64,000 nt of DNA from Streptomyces griseoflavus. GTDB lineage: Bacteria > Actinomycetota > Actinomycetes > Streptomycetales > Streptomycetaceae. The stretch covers positions 245,660 to 309,659 of the forward strand of contig NZ_BMUC01000010.1 in NCBI RefSeq assembly GCF_014649995.1, written 5' to 3'. A model generated the notes under the pieces. That model was not told the origin of the DNA. It saw nothing but the letters and a program-made list of their open reading frames with translations, and ran no database searches. Position numbers and translations under genes: made by a program. Positions within the stretch are counted from its first letter, which is position 1, and each line of letters starts with the position of its first letter. This document shows positions 46,172 through 55,383 of the stretch, piece after piece.

Positions 46172-46804
46172 ATGGCGAAGCCGCAGACGACCCGCAAGAA
46201 GCGCGCGAACGGAGTGGAGTCGCGGCAGCGCATCCTCGACGCCGCCGTGCAGATCGCGGGCGAGCGGGGGTACGAAGGCACGTCGATCGCGGCCGTGAGT
46301 GCCGCGTGCGGACTGCCCGCCAGCTCGATCTACTGGCATTTCAAGGACAAGGACGACTTGATCGCCGCGGTCATCGAGCGCAGCTTCGACACCTGGCTGG
46401 CCGCGGTCGAACTCCCGGGCGAGGAGACGGGCACTCCGCTGGAGCGGGTCACCGCCATGGCGGGGAACGTGGCAAAGTCACTGGTCGACGCCCCCGACTT
46501 CCTCCGTCTGGGGCTGATGCTCGCGCTGGAGCGGCGTCCCGCCGAACCGCGCGGCCGCACGGTGTTCCTCCAGGTCCGCGACATCGCGCGCGCGAAGATC
46601 GCCGAAATGGCCCAGGCGCTCGTCCCGGGCCTCGACGAGGAGTCCATGCACGCCCTGACGACCTACGCCGTCGCGGGCGCCGACGGGCTGTTCGTCCAGC
46701 GGGAGATCAACGGTGACGCTGTCGACCTGGTGGCGATGTTCGAATTGCACGCCCAGCTGGTCTACGAGGCGGCTACACGCATGGCTGCGAGGAGCAAGGC
46801 ATGA
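46172..46804 (+). CDS. TetR-family regulator (first paralogue)
   Basis: A 210-residue TetR repressor. The HTH region RILDAAVQIAGERGYEG-TSIAAVSAACGLPASSIYWHFKDKDDL is canonical; the C-terminal ligand domain is helical. ATG 46172 with AGGAGG upstream is preferred to the 20-codon-longer reading. It is divergent from the hydroxylase operon and coupled downstream to the frameshifted hydratase (ATGA). It closely resembles the TetR at 53.1 kb. Likely inducer: the aromatic substrate or a ring-cleavage product. Confidence 0.92.
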   Translation: MAKPQTTRKKRANGVESRQRILDAAVQIAGERGYEGTSIAAVSAACGLPASSIYWHFKDKDDLIAAVIERSFDTWLAAVELPGEETGTPLERVTAMAGNVAKSLVDAPDFLRLGLMLALERRPAEPRGRTVFLQVRDIARAKIAEMAQALVPGLDEESMHALTTYAVAGADGLFVQREINGDAVDLVAMFELHAQLVYEAATRMAARSKA

Positions 46805-47581
46805 CGCCGGCGGCTGCCCGGCGACGCATGGAAGCCGCCCAGCTGCTATGTGAGGTCGAACGCCGCACCGCACCGGTCGAACCGCTCTCCACGACGTGGC
46901 CCGATCTCGATCTCGCCGACGCCTACGCCGTCCAGCAGGACAACATCGCCCGCCGCCTGGCCGCCGGAGCGACGGTGATCGGCCATAAGGTCGGTCTCAC
47001 CTCAGCCCCGATGCGGCAGCTCCTTGAAGTGCACGAGCCGGACTTCGGGCATCTGCTGGACGACATGGTCCACCGCGACGGCGGGACAGTACGCGCCGCA
47101 CGCTACTGCGCCCCACGCGTCGAACCCGAGACCTGCTTCTGCCTCGCCCGGCCCCGGCGTGACCACCGCTGACGTACTGGCCGCCACCGGGGCGGTCGCG
47201 CCCGCACTGGAGATCGTGGACAGCCGCATCCGCGACTGGCGGATCACACTGGTCGACACCGTCGCGGACAATGCCAGCTCCGCGGGACTGGTGTGCGACT
47301 CCTGGACCCCCGTGGAGTACGCACCCGACCTCGCGGCGGTCAGCGTGGACCTGCTCATCGACGGAAGTCATGTGGCGACCGGCAGCGGCAAGGAGGTCCT
47401 GGGGCACCCTGCCACCGCGGTCGCCTGGCTGGCCAACGCCCTCGCCGCCTTCGGCATAGAACTGGACACCGGACACGTGATCCTGCCCGGCGCCATGACC
47501 ACCGTTCCCTTCATCGGCACGGGTCAGAAGGTGGAGGCGCATTTCGGAGCCCTCAGCTCAGTGTCGGTGTCTTTCATCTGA
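46801..47581 (+). pseudogene. 2-keto-4-pentenoate hydratase, frameshifted
   Basis: Two frames together encode a complete MhpD-type hydratase. The first (ATG 46801 to about 47150) has ADAYAVQQDNIARRLA, GHKVGLTSAPMRQLL and EPETCFCLARP. The second continues with [32 protein letters not shown] to a stop at 47581. The switch lies near 47145-47160 within GCCCGGCCCCGG and fits loss of 2 (or 5, 8, 11) bases, perhaps by slippage between GCCCGG repeats. An intact homologue exists at 36.9 kb. The start overlaps the TetR stop and has GAGGAG before it. A sequencing error is possible. Confidence 0.85.
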
Positions 47582-47828
47582 CGACAGCCCGCCCTCCGCC
47601 CCACCCGAGACATCAAAAGCCACACTCGCAACTCCCTTACCTACCCGGTCCGCCCCGATCCTCTCTTCCGCTCTCTCAACGGCCCTCCGCCACCGCCACG
47701 CCGGACTTCTTCGCAACCCCAGGCACCGATACCCATAGCCTCGTCGGGTGGGTCGGCAGTGCACGGTCGACGGCCGGAAGGACACGACTTCCCCGCCGCA
47801 CCCCGTAGACCGCATGAAAGGCCGCTTC
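47582..47828. other. Pyrimidine-rich intergenic region before the second amidohydrolase
   Basis: About 250 bp with a strong C/T bias on the plus strand (47590-47720) and few hairpins, resembling a Rho-dependent release region after the hydratase gene. A promoter follows at 47736. Confidence 0.4.
47736..47741 (+). promoter_or_regulatory. -10 TAGCCT before second amidohydrolase
   Basis: TAGCCT stands six bases before GTG 47748, suggesting transcription starts there. The message could be translated leaderless from that GTG or from ATG 47829, which has AAAGG seven bases upstream. Confidence 0.5.
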
Positions 47829-48878
47829 ATGTCCCCTTCGGCACAACGCATCGACGTCCACCAGCACGTGGTGCCCGACTTCTACCGCGACGAGCTCGCC
47901 AAGGCCGGCATCGCCGACGCCAGCGGCCGGGCCCTGCCCGACTGGAGCCCCGAGTCCGCCCTGCGAGTGATGGACCTGCTCGGCACCACCACGTCAATCG
48001 TCTCTGTTTCCACGCCGGGCACCGGCTTCCTCACCGAACCCGCCGAGGCCACAGACCTGGCCCGACGCCTCAACGACCACTCCGCGACGCTGGCCTCCGA
48101 CCATGCCGGCCGCTTCGGCTTCTTCGCCACGCTGCCCATGCCTGACGCCGATGCCTCAGCCGCCGAGGCCGTGCGCGCACTGGACGACCTGCGAGCCGAT
48201 GGCGTCACCCTGCTCGCCAACAACCGGGGTACCTACCTCGGCGCGGACGGCCAGCACGCGCTGTGGCAGACGCTGAACGACCGTGGCGCGGTGGTCTTCG
48301 TACACCCGGCGCAATTGCCCGCTCCCCCGGTCGACGGCATTCCCGCCTTCGCAGCCGACTTCCTGCTGGACACCACCCGCGCCGCCTACCTCCTGGTCCG
48401 CAACGGCATCCCGCGCCGCTACCCGCACGTCCGATTCATACTCAGCCACGCCGGCGGCTTCGTTCCCTACTCATCACACCGCATGGCCCTCACCATCGCC
48501 AACGACACCGCGCGCAGCCCGCTCGACGTACTGGACGACTTCCGCTCCTTCTACTTCGACACCGCCCTGTCCTCCAGCCCTGCTGCCCTGCCCACCCTGC
48601 TCGCCTTCGCCCGCCCCGGACACGTTCTCTTCGGCAGCGACTGGCCCTTTGCCCCCACTCCCGCCGGGCAGTACTTCGCGAGCGGTCTCGACGGCAACGT
48701 CGACCCGGGCACGCTCAAGGCCGTCAACCGCACCAACGCCGAAGCGCTCTTTCCCCGTCTGGCCGCCACTTCCCCGACGGCGCCCCCAGCCCTACCGGCC
48801 CCCGTGCGCCTGCGCCAGGCGGCGCAGCGCACCGCCGCGCGCCTGGTCTTCAAGCTCCTCCAGCCCGACACCGACTGA
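47829..48878 (+). CDS. Amidohydrolase (ACMSD-type), cytoplasmic paralogue
   Basis: A 349-residue amidohydrolase. Metal ligands: IDVHQHVVPDFY (HxH), VFVHPAQLP, LSHAGGFVPYSSHR and GSDWPF. It is closely related to the protein at 38.9 kb but has no export signal. ACMSD-family enzymes decarboxylate aromatic or muconate-type acids; with the hydroxylase and dioxygenases this could prepare the ring for hydroxylation. It heads a two-gene unit with the MFS transporter, 12 bp downstream. A leaderless GTG 27 codons upstream is the alternative start. Confidence 0.88.
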   Translation: MSPSAQRIDVHQHVVPDFYRDELAKAGIADASGRALPDWSPESALRVMDLLGTTTSIVSVSTPGTGFLTEPAEATDLARRLNDHSATLASDHAGRFGFFATLPMPDADASAAEAVRALDDLRADGVTLLANNRGTYLGADGQHALWQTLNDRGAVVFVHPAQLPAPPVDGIPAFAADFLLDTTRAAYLLVRNGIPRRYPHVRFILSHAGGFVPYSSHRMALTIANDTARSPLDVLDDFRSFYFDTALSSSPAALPTLLAFARPGHVLFGSDWPFAPTPAGQYFASGLDGNVDPGTLKAVNRTNAEALFPRLAATSPTAPPALPAPVRLRQAAQRTAARLVFKLLQPDTD

Positions 48879-48890
48879 GACAGGTTCCTC

Positions 48891-50450
48891 ATGTCCACCA
48901 ACCCCCACCGCAAGTCCGACGATCAGACCGAAGACCGGCAGGACGCCGTCGCGGCCGGCCGGGCCGGCCACAACGGCGTGCTCTTTGCCATGTGCCTGTC
49001 CCTGGTCCTTGTGGTCGCCTCCGTCTCCGCTCTCAACCTCGCTCTGCCCGACCTCGCCATCGACCTGTCGGCGACCAACAGCGCACTGACCTGGATCGCC
49101 GACGGCTACACCGTTGCCCTGGCCGCTCTCGTCCTGCCCCTCGGTGCCATCGGCGACCGAATCGGGCGCCGCAACGTCCTCATCGCGGGCACCGTCGTCT
49201 TCGGCATCGCCTCCCTGGCCGCATCTTTCGCCGACTCCACCAACACACTCATCGTCTGGCGAGTCGTCATGGGCCTGGGGGCCGCGATGATCATGCCAGG
49301 CACCCTGTCCACAATCACCGCTGCCTTCCCTTCCGAGCAGCGCGCTAAGGGCGTGGCCACCTGGTCCGGATTCGCCGCCGCCGGAGCCATCATCGGCATG
49401 CTTGCCGCAGGGGCCCTGCTGGAGTGGTATTCGTGGCGATCGATCTTCATCACCAGCGCTGCAGTCGCCCTCGTGGCCGCCGTCGCTGCCCTCCTCCTGT
49501 CGCCCAACACCAAGGACGAACACCCCTCCCCGCCCGACGTGTCCGGAGCCGTCTCCACGGCCGTCGGTATCGGCGCCCTCGTCTTCGCCATCATCGAAGG
49601 CAACGAGCAGGGCTGGACGGAACCCATTGTGATCGCCGCCCTAGTGGTCACGGTGCTGGCCTTCACCGCGTACGCCTGGCTGGGCCTGCGCAACGAGCAC
49701 CCCCTGCTCGACCCCGCTCTCTTCGGTATCCGCGGCTTCCGAGCCGGCGCGATCACCGTCCTCGTGCAATTCATGGCCGTCTTCGGGTTCTTTTTCGTCG
49801 GCCTGCAGTACCTGCAGCTCATCCTCGGCTACAGCCCGCTCAAGGCCGCCGCAGCCCTCGTTCCCGTCGCCGTCGTCGTCCTGCCTACCTCCCAGGCCAC
49901 CCCTCACCTGGTGCGACGGGTCGGGATGAAGGCCACCATGACCGTCGGCCTGCTCCTGCTGAGCGTTGGCCTCTTCGTCATCTCCCGGGTCGACGTCGGC
50001 TCTGGTTACCTGCCCTTCCTCGGCGGACTCATCCTTGCGGGCTTCGGCATCGGCCTGTCCGGAGCTGTGGGCACCTCTGCCATCACCGGCTCACTCGGCC
50101 GCGGCCAGCAGGGAGTCGCCTCCGCGATGAACGACACCACACGCGAGGTCGGCTCGGCCGTCGGCATCGCCCTCATGGGATCGATCTACGGCAGCCACTA
50201 CCGCTCCAACCTGCCCGACGCCCTCGACCAGCTCCCCGTCGAAGCCGCCGAAGCCGCACGCGACTCCGCCGCGGCGGGCCTGCACGTCGCCGATCAGCTC
50301 GGCGCCCGGGGCGAGGCCCTGGCAGACGGCGTCAAGTCCGCCTTCATGGACGGCCTGTCAGCCTCGCTCATCGCCGTCGGCATCGTCGTTCTCGCCGCCG
50401 CGATCGGCTGCCTGTTCCGCGCACCGAAGACACCACCGGCATCCGACTGA
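48891..50450 (+). CDS. MFS transporter, DHA2 (14-helix) type
   Basis: A 519-residue membrane protein with 14 hydrophobic helices. Motif A GAIGDRIGRRNVLIAG follows helix 2, and motif C-like GFAAAGAIIGMLAAGALLEWYSWRSIF marks the drug:H+ antiporter branch. It probably exports the aromatic substrate or an intermediate, or imports a related compound. The gene starts 12 bp after the amidohydrolase stop, implying co-transcription. Confidence 0.92.
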   Translation: MSTNPHRKSDDQTEDRQDAVAAGRAGHNGVLFAMCLSLVLVVASVSALNLALPDLAIDLSATNSALTWIADGYTVALAALVLPLGAIGDRIGRRNVLIAGTVVFGIASLAASFADSTNTLIVWRVVMGLGAAMIMPGTLSTITAAFPSEQRAKGVATWSGFAAAGAIIGMLAAGALLEWYSWRSIFITSAAVALVAAVAALLLSPNTKDEHPSPPDVSGAVSTAVGIGALVFAIIEGNEQGWTEPIVIAALVVTVLAFTAYAWLGLRNEHPLLDPALFGIRGFRAGAITVLVQFMAVFGFFFVGLQYLQLILGYSPLKAAAALVPVAVVVLPTSQATPHLVRRVGMKATMTVGLLLLSVGLFVISRVDVGSGYLPFLGGLILAGFGIGLSGAVGTSAITGSLGRGQQGVASAMNDTTREVGSAVGIALMGSIYGSHYRSNLPDALDQLPVEAAEAARDSAAAGLHVADQLGARGEALADGVKSAFMDGLSASLIAVGIVVLAAAIGCLFRAPKTPPASD

Positions 50451-50501
50451 GTTCCGCGCTTGCCCGGAAGCGACTGAGGTGCCGGCGAACTCCGGCCACG
50501 A

Positions 50502-52970
50502 TCACGGCAGCAAGTCGAGCACGCCGAGATCAGCAGCGAGGGGCTGTTCGGTCCAGATCGTTTTTCCGCTCCGGGCGTAGCGGCTGCCCCAGCGGGTGGT
50601 GAGCTGGGCGATGAGGAACAGACCTCGGCCCCCTTCGTCTGACCATCGGGCCCGGCGCAGCCGTGGCTGGGTGTTGCTGGGGTCGTTGACCTCGCAGACG
50701 AGCACTTTCTCCCAGATGAGGCGCAGGCCGATGGGACCGCCCGCGTACCGGACGGCGTTGGTGACGAGTTCGCTGACGACCAGCTCGGTGGTGAAGGACA
50801 CCTCCTCCAGTCCCCACGCGGCCAGTTGCCTCGCCGCCGCCTGGCGGGCGGCGGCGACGGCGGACGGGTCTGCGGGGAATTCCCAGGTCGCGGTGTTCGC
50901 CGGAGCGATGGCACGCGTGCGCGCCAGGAGCAGGGCCATGTCGTCGCGGGCCGGAGCATCGCCCAGGCTCCGGAGAAGCTCGTGTCCCACACCGTCCAGA
51001 CCACGGCCGGGGCCGGCGAACCGCGCGAGACGGTCGGTCAGCCGCCGCAGACCGGCGTCGGGATCGTGGTCGTCGCGGTAGATGACGCCCTTGGTGTACA
51101 CCGTGATGATGCTGCCGGGCTCGAGGTCGAACGTGGTCGTCTCGAACGGCATCCCGCCCACACCGAGCAACGGTCCAGGAGACATCTCGACGGCTTTGAC
51201 GGTGCCGTCGGGCCGGACCACGACGGGCGGTGGGTGTCCGGCACTGGCCAGGGTGCACTGGCGGGTGACGGGGTCGTAGACGGCGTACAGGCAGCTGGCG
51301 CCGACGGTGTCCCCTTGGTGGGGGGCCTCGTCCTGGAGCTGCTGGACGAGGTCGTCGAGGTGGGTGAGGAGTTCGTCCGGGTCCAGTTCCAGGTCGGCCA
51401 GAGTGTCGACGGCCGTGCGCAGCCGGCCCATGGTGGCGGTGGCGGGCAGACCATGTCCCGTGACGTCACCCGCGACAAGGGCGACGCGGAAGGACGGGAG
51501 GGCTATGACGTCGTACCAGTCGCCGCCGATCTCCGCTCCGCCTCCCGCGGGCACGTAGCACCCCACGGTCTCCGCCGCGGGAGTGTCGGTGGTGGCCGCG
51601 GGGAGCAGGCGCTGCTGCAGGGCGACGGCCGCCCGGTGCTCGCGCGTGTAACGGCGGGCATTGTCCACGCCGAGTGCGGCCCGTGACGCTATCTCCGTCA
51701 GCAGGTCGGCGTCCTCCTGGCCGAAGGGGACGGGGTGGCGGGTGCGCCAGACGACCACGGTGCCGAGGACGAGGCCACGGGCGAACAACGGTGCCGCGAT
51801 CGCCGAGTGGCCATGTTCGGGGACGAACAGATGAGCCAGCTCGGAGTGCCCCTCAGCTGCGGCGATCACGCTGTCCAGGTCGGGCAGAAGGACGGTCTCA
51901 CCCCGCCCGATTCTCTGGAGAAGCGGGTGGTTCGGCAGCGCGGGCGGAACCGCGCCCACGGCCGGGAGACCGGTCGGCCAGCCCTCCCCCGGCGGGGCCA
52001 CGCCGATCCGGCGCAGATTCCACCGCCCCGGGCCGGGCATCTTCGGCGGCTCGTCCCCCTCCAGCACGGCCTCGGACAGGGCCACCCAGGCCACGTCACC
52101 GAGGGCCGGCACGAGGACGTCCGCCAGCTCCTGCGCGGTGCGTGCCACGTCCAGCGTGGCACCGATGCCCGCTCCGGCCTTGGTCAGCAGTTCCAGGCGC
52201 CGCTCGGCCCGGTACCCGTCCGTGATGTCGTCGTACGTCTGGCACATGCCGAGGAGACGGTCGGTCGGGTCGGTCAGCCGGAACGTGGACAGCGACCACA
52301 TCCGGTCGCGGTCCGGACCGGTCGGAGGGCTCCCGCGCACCGGAAGGCTGAGGACGGACTCACCGGTTTCCCGCACCTGCCGCAGGATCCGGTCGACCGT
52401 TCCTGAGTCGACGTGGGAGGTGTCCGCGCCGGCGTGCCGGCCGATGAGCTGGTTTCCGGGACGGGTGAGGACTTGCTCCGCCGCTCCGTTCAGCAGCCGG
52501 TACCGCAACTCGCCGTCCATGACGGCGATGGGGGCGGGATACTGCTCGAACAGGGCCCGCATCATCGCCCGGTCGATGTCCTCCCGCTCGATCCGCCGAG
52601 CGTCCCCTGCGGAGACCGACCATCCCGCTCGGCCCTCCCGGTCCATGAGCGGGCGCACGCGCAGCGCGACCCTCACCTCGTGCCCGTCACGGTGACGCAA
52701 GGCGAGAACGCCGTCCCAGCTCTGGCCACCCTCAGGCCGGTCGCGCCCGGCCAGCGCCGCTTCGCGGTCCCCACGCGTGGTCAGCAGCTCCACCGCCGGT
52801 GTGCCGCAGACTTCCTTCGCCGGGTATCCGAGGAGGGCTTCCGCCTCTGCACTCCACAGCTGGACGGTGCCCACCCGGTCCACCCAGGCAGTGGCGGGAA
52901 AGGGCTCCGGCGGCGGACCTTCCTCTTCCGCGCCGGCCCTCTGGGCATCCACGGGTCCGCTCATCGGCAT
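50502..52970 (-). CDS. PAS-PAS-GAF-SpoIIE phosphatase with HATPase domain
   Basis: An 822-residue signalling protein. Two PAS domains (about 22-130 and 140-255), a GAF domain (about 265-440), SpoIIE/PP2C (about 460-680; GGDWYDVIALP, GDVTGHGLPA, TKGVIYRDD, ARDDMALLL) and a C-terminal GHKL ATPase (about 700-810; ELVVSELVTNAVRYAG, DEGGRGLFLIAQL). Same class as the protein at 14.5 kb with an extra PAS. No membrane segment. It sits inside the catabolic island but has no obvious catabolic role; it may be an older resident gene that splits two insertions. Confidence 0.92.
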   Translation of the reverse strand: MPMSGPVDAQRAGAEEEGPPPEPFPATAWVDRVGTVQLWSAEAEALLGYPAKEVCGTPAVELLTTRGDREAALAGRDRPEGGQSWDGVLALRHRDGHEVRVALRVRPLMDREGRAGWSVSAGDARRIEREDIDRAMMRALFEQYPAPIAVMDGELRYRLLNGAAEQVLTRPGNQLIGRHAGADTSHVDSGTVDRILRQVRETGESVLSLPVRGSPPTGPDRDRMWSLSTFRLTDPTDRLLGMCQTYDDITDGYRAERRLELLTKAGAGIGATLDVARTAQELADVLVPALGDVAWVALSEAVLEGDEPPKMPGPGRWNLRRIGVAPPGEGWPTGLPAVGAVPPALPNHPLLQRIGRGETVLLPDLDSVIAAAEGHSELAHLFVPEHGHSAIAAPLFARGLVLGTVVVWRTRHPVPFGQEDADLLTEIASRAALGVDNARRYTREHRAAVALQQRLLPAATTDTPAAETVGCYVPAGGGAEIGGDWYDVIALPSFRVALVAGDVTGHGLPATATMGRLRTAVDTLADLELDPDELLTHLDDLVQQLQDEAPHQGDTVGASCLYAVYDPVTRQCTLASAGHPPPVVVRPDGTVKAVEMSPGPLLGVGGMPFETTTFDLEPGSIITVYTKGVIYRDDHDPDAGLRRLTDRLARFAGPGRGLDGVGHELLRSLGDAPARDDMALLLARTRAIAPANTATWEFPADPSAVAAARQAAARQLAAWGLEEVSFTTELVVSELVTNAVRYAGGPIGLRLIWEKVLVCEVNDPSNTQPRLRRARWSDEGGRGLFLIAQLTTRWGSRYARSGKTIWTEQPLAADLGVLDLLP

Positions 52971-53119
52971 CAGCCCATCCCTGGCCTCGCCCCCCGGCCA
53001 TCATAAGGAAAGCGGGCATTCGGTACATCTTGCCCTATGGGGCGAGGTCTCCGAGCATGCCTCCGGATTCCTCTCACACCGCATCCGGTGCCGGCCTGCC
53101 GTCACGACAGCAGCGGTCG

Positions 53120-53779
53120 TCACGGCGTCGTCTGCGCTCCGGCGACCTCCCGTGTTTCGCGGACGGCCCGCGCGACCTGGTGGTTCAGAGCGTCCGCCAG
53201 CATGTCCGACAGCCCCTGGAAGTCCCAGTCGTCGCCTGCCGCCGCGGCGATGAAGACTCCGTCGGAGGCGGCCAGCGCGAACTGTGCGAGGCGGCGGGCC
53301 AGGCCCTCGTCCCTGGCGGTCACCTCGCCGGGGAGGACGTTCGTCCACCAGCGGACCAGCACGTCCAGCATGCGGCGTCGAATCTCCAGGAAACGCTGTC
53401 GCGCCGCCGAGTCGGCCATGCGCCGCTCCAGTGACAACAGCAGCCCCAGCCGCCAGAACCCATGACTGAAGTCGTCGGCGGTCAGACGGTCACGCATGAA
53501 GTCGATGAGCCGCCGATGCGAGGAGGGGCCCGCATCACTGGCCCAGCCGGTCTGCCGGGCCCATTCCTCGAAGCTCTGCTCGATGAGCGCCGCGAAGAGG
53601 CTGTCCTTGTTGTCGAAGTGCCAGTAGACGGAACCCGACGGCAGCCCGGACCGCTTGGTGACCAGCGCGATCGTGGTGCCTTCGTAGCCGCGCTCCGCCG
53701 CCAGTTCGAGGGTCGCTTCCAGGATGCGACGCCGGGTCTCTTCGCTCTGCCGGTGCTGCACGCCGGCCTTCTTTGCCAT
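53120..53779 (-). CDS. TetR-family regulator (second paralogue)
   Basis: A 219-residue TetR repressor: RRRILEATLELAAERGYEG, TTIALVTKRSGLPSGSVYWHFDNKDSLFAALIEQSF. It is similar along its length to the TetR at 46.2 kb. Divergent from the HsaC-like operon, with an 18-bp palindrome between, so it is the expected repressor of that operon. ATG 53779 is the first start in frame. Confidence 0.92.
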   Translation of the reverse strand: MAKKAGVQHRQSEETRRRILEATLELAAERGYEGTTIALVTKRSGLPSGSVYWHFDNKDSLFAALIEQSFEEWARQTGWASDAGPSSHRRLIDFMRDRLTADDFSHGFWRLGLLLSLERRMADSAARQRFLEIRRRMLDVLVRWWTNVLPGEVTARDEGLARRLAQFALAASDGVFIAAAAGDDWDFQGLSDMLADALNHQVARAVRETREVAGAQTTP

Positions 53780-53819
53780 GACCCCTTGCTACCACACGCC
53801 TGCGGAGCTACCGTTTCGA

Positions 53820-53837
53820 GCACTTCCTAGAACGTGC
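53820..53837. promoter_or_regulatory. Candidate operator in TetR/dioxygenase spacer
   Basis: GCACTTCCTAGAACGTGC, an imperfect 18-bp palindrome (14 of 18 positions symmetric) centred on CTAG, halfway between the divergent starts. Confidence 0.5.
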
Positions 53838-53885
53838 AATCTAGATTAAGCGTTCGTCCTCAAGCTCCCCGATCGGCAGGTCACC

Positions 53886-54794
53886 GTGATCCAGTCCCTC
53901 GCCTACCTGGGCATCACCACCCCCTCCCATGAGCAGTGGGCCACCTTCGGACCCGACATCCTGGGCCTGGAACTCGCCCCTCGGCGTGAGGACGGCACCG
54001 TCCTGCTGCGCATGGACGACGCCGCCTGGCGCCTCGCCCTGCACCCCGGCGAGAAGGACGACGTCGCCTACATCGGATGGAACGTTCCCGATGAGCGGAC
54101 GGCCCGGGCGATGGCGAAGCGGCTGGCCGATCACGGGGTGGAGGTCACGGACGGCACACCGGAGCTGGCCGGCGAGCGTGCGGTGGAGAACCTGCTGTGG
54201 TTCACCGACCCGTTCGGTCTGCGGCACGAGCTGTCCTGGGGCCGCGACCACCGTCCCGCCACCTTCCGACCCGGCCGTCCCCTCAGCGGCTTCAAGACCG
54301 GGGAGCAGGGCATGGGGCACGTCGTGCTGCTCGTGCCGGACCTGGCCCGGGCCGACGCCTTCTTCAGCGGTGTGCTCGGCTTCAAGCTGTCCGACCGGAT
54401 CGTCATCGACGGCAAGCTGCAGATCCGCTTCTACCACGTCAACGGGCGCCACCACACGCTCGCCATCGGCGAAGTGCCCGGGGTGACCGGCTTGCAGCAC
54501 CTGATGCTGGAGGTCGACTCCATCGACGACGTCGGCACCGCCCTCGACCTGTGCGAGCGCAACGACGTGCCGCTCGCCCTGACCCTGGGCCGCCACGTGA
54601 ACGACCTGATGACCTCCTTCTACCTCCACACACCGGCCGCCTTCCAGATCGAGTACGGCTGGGGCGGAATCGCGGTGGACGACCTCACCTGGGAGTCGCG
54701 GACCTTCGACCGGTTCAGCATCTGGGGGCACCACCAGCCCGAGGCGTCCAAGGCACTGCCGCCCGCCCTCATCACCCGGATCGAGCAGGCGTGA
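53886..54794 (+). CDS. Extradiol catechol dioxygenase, HsaC-like
   Basis: A 302-residue type I extradiol dioxygenase. Iron ligands His145 (GMGHVVLL), His205 (LQHLMLE) and Glu256 (FQIEYGWGG) fall at the same spacing as in BphC and HsaC. GTG 53886. First gene of an operon followed by the flavin reductase, hydrolase and oxygenase, the gene content of the hsaA-D steroid ring-cleavage module in a different order. No steroid-ring genes such as kstD are present, so another phenolic substrate is more likely. Confidence 0.94.
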   Translation: MIQSLAYLGITTPSHEQWATFGPDILGLELAPRREDGTVLLRMDDAAWRLALHPGEKDDVAYIGWNVPDERTARAMAKRLADHGVEVTDGTPELAGERAVENLLWFTDPFGLRHELSWGRDHRPATFRPGRPLSGFKTGEQGMGHVVLLVPDLARADAFFSGVLGFKLSDRIVIDGKLQIRFYHVNGRHHTLAIGEVPGVTGLQHLMLEVDSIDDVGTALDLCERNDVPLALTLGRHVNDLMTSFYLHTPAAFQIEYGWGGIAVDDLTWESRTFDRFSIWGHHQPEASKALPPALITRIEQA

Positions 54795-54840
54795 GCCCCG
54801 TGCCGCGCGCGACACAGGAGCCACCTGGAAAGGACCCGCG

Positions 54841-55383
54841 GTGACACTCGTCGATCATCACGACCCGGCAGCCTTCCGCAGTGTGCTCGGGCACTACCCC
54901 ACCGGAGTCGCGGTCGTCACGGCCATGACGGGAGACGGTCCGGTCGGCATGGCCGTCGGCACCTTCACGTCCATCTCGCTGAGTCCGCCACTGGTGGGCT
55001 TCTTCCCCGACCACAACTCCTCGACCTGGGTGCGAATCCGCACCGCGGGCGCCTTCTGCGCCAACATCCTCGGCGAGGACCACCAGGACGCCTGCCGGGT
55101 CTTCGCCACCCGCGGCGTCGACCGCTTCGGCGCCGTCGACTGGGTGCCCGGACCTACCGGCTCCCCCGTACTGACCGACGCGATCGCCTGGGCCGACTGC
55201 GAACTCGTCGACGACCATCCGGTCGGCGACCACCAGCTCGCCGTCGGGCGCGTCATCGCCCTCTCCCTGCACGACGGCGAGCACGCCCAGCGTCCCCTCG
55301 TCTTCCACCGCGGCCGGTACGGAACCGCCACCACCGCGGCCGCCGCCCTCGCCCCCACACCCCTGGAAGGAGCCTGGCTGTGA
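54841..55383 (+). CDS. Flavin reductase, HsaB-like
   Basis: A 180-residue FMN-binding flavin reductase supplying reduced flavin to the partner oxygenase. Features: FRSVLGHYPTGVAVVTA, GTFTSISLSPPLVGFFPD, and AGAFCANILGEDH, the HpaC/HsaB fold. GTG 54841 has GGAAAGGA upstream. It overlaps the hydrolase gene by four bases (GTGA). With the oxygenase at 56.3 kb it would form a two-component monooxygenase. Confidence 0.92.
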   Translation: MTLVDHHDPAAFRSVLGHYPTGVAVVTAMTGDGPVGMAVGTFTSISLSPPLVGFFPDHNSSTWVRIRTAGAFCANILGEDHQDACRVFATRGVDRFGAVDWVPGPTGSPVLTDAIAWADCELVDDHPVGDHQLAVGRVIALSLHDGEHAQRPLVFHRGRYGTATTAAAALAPTPLEGAWL

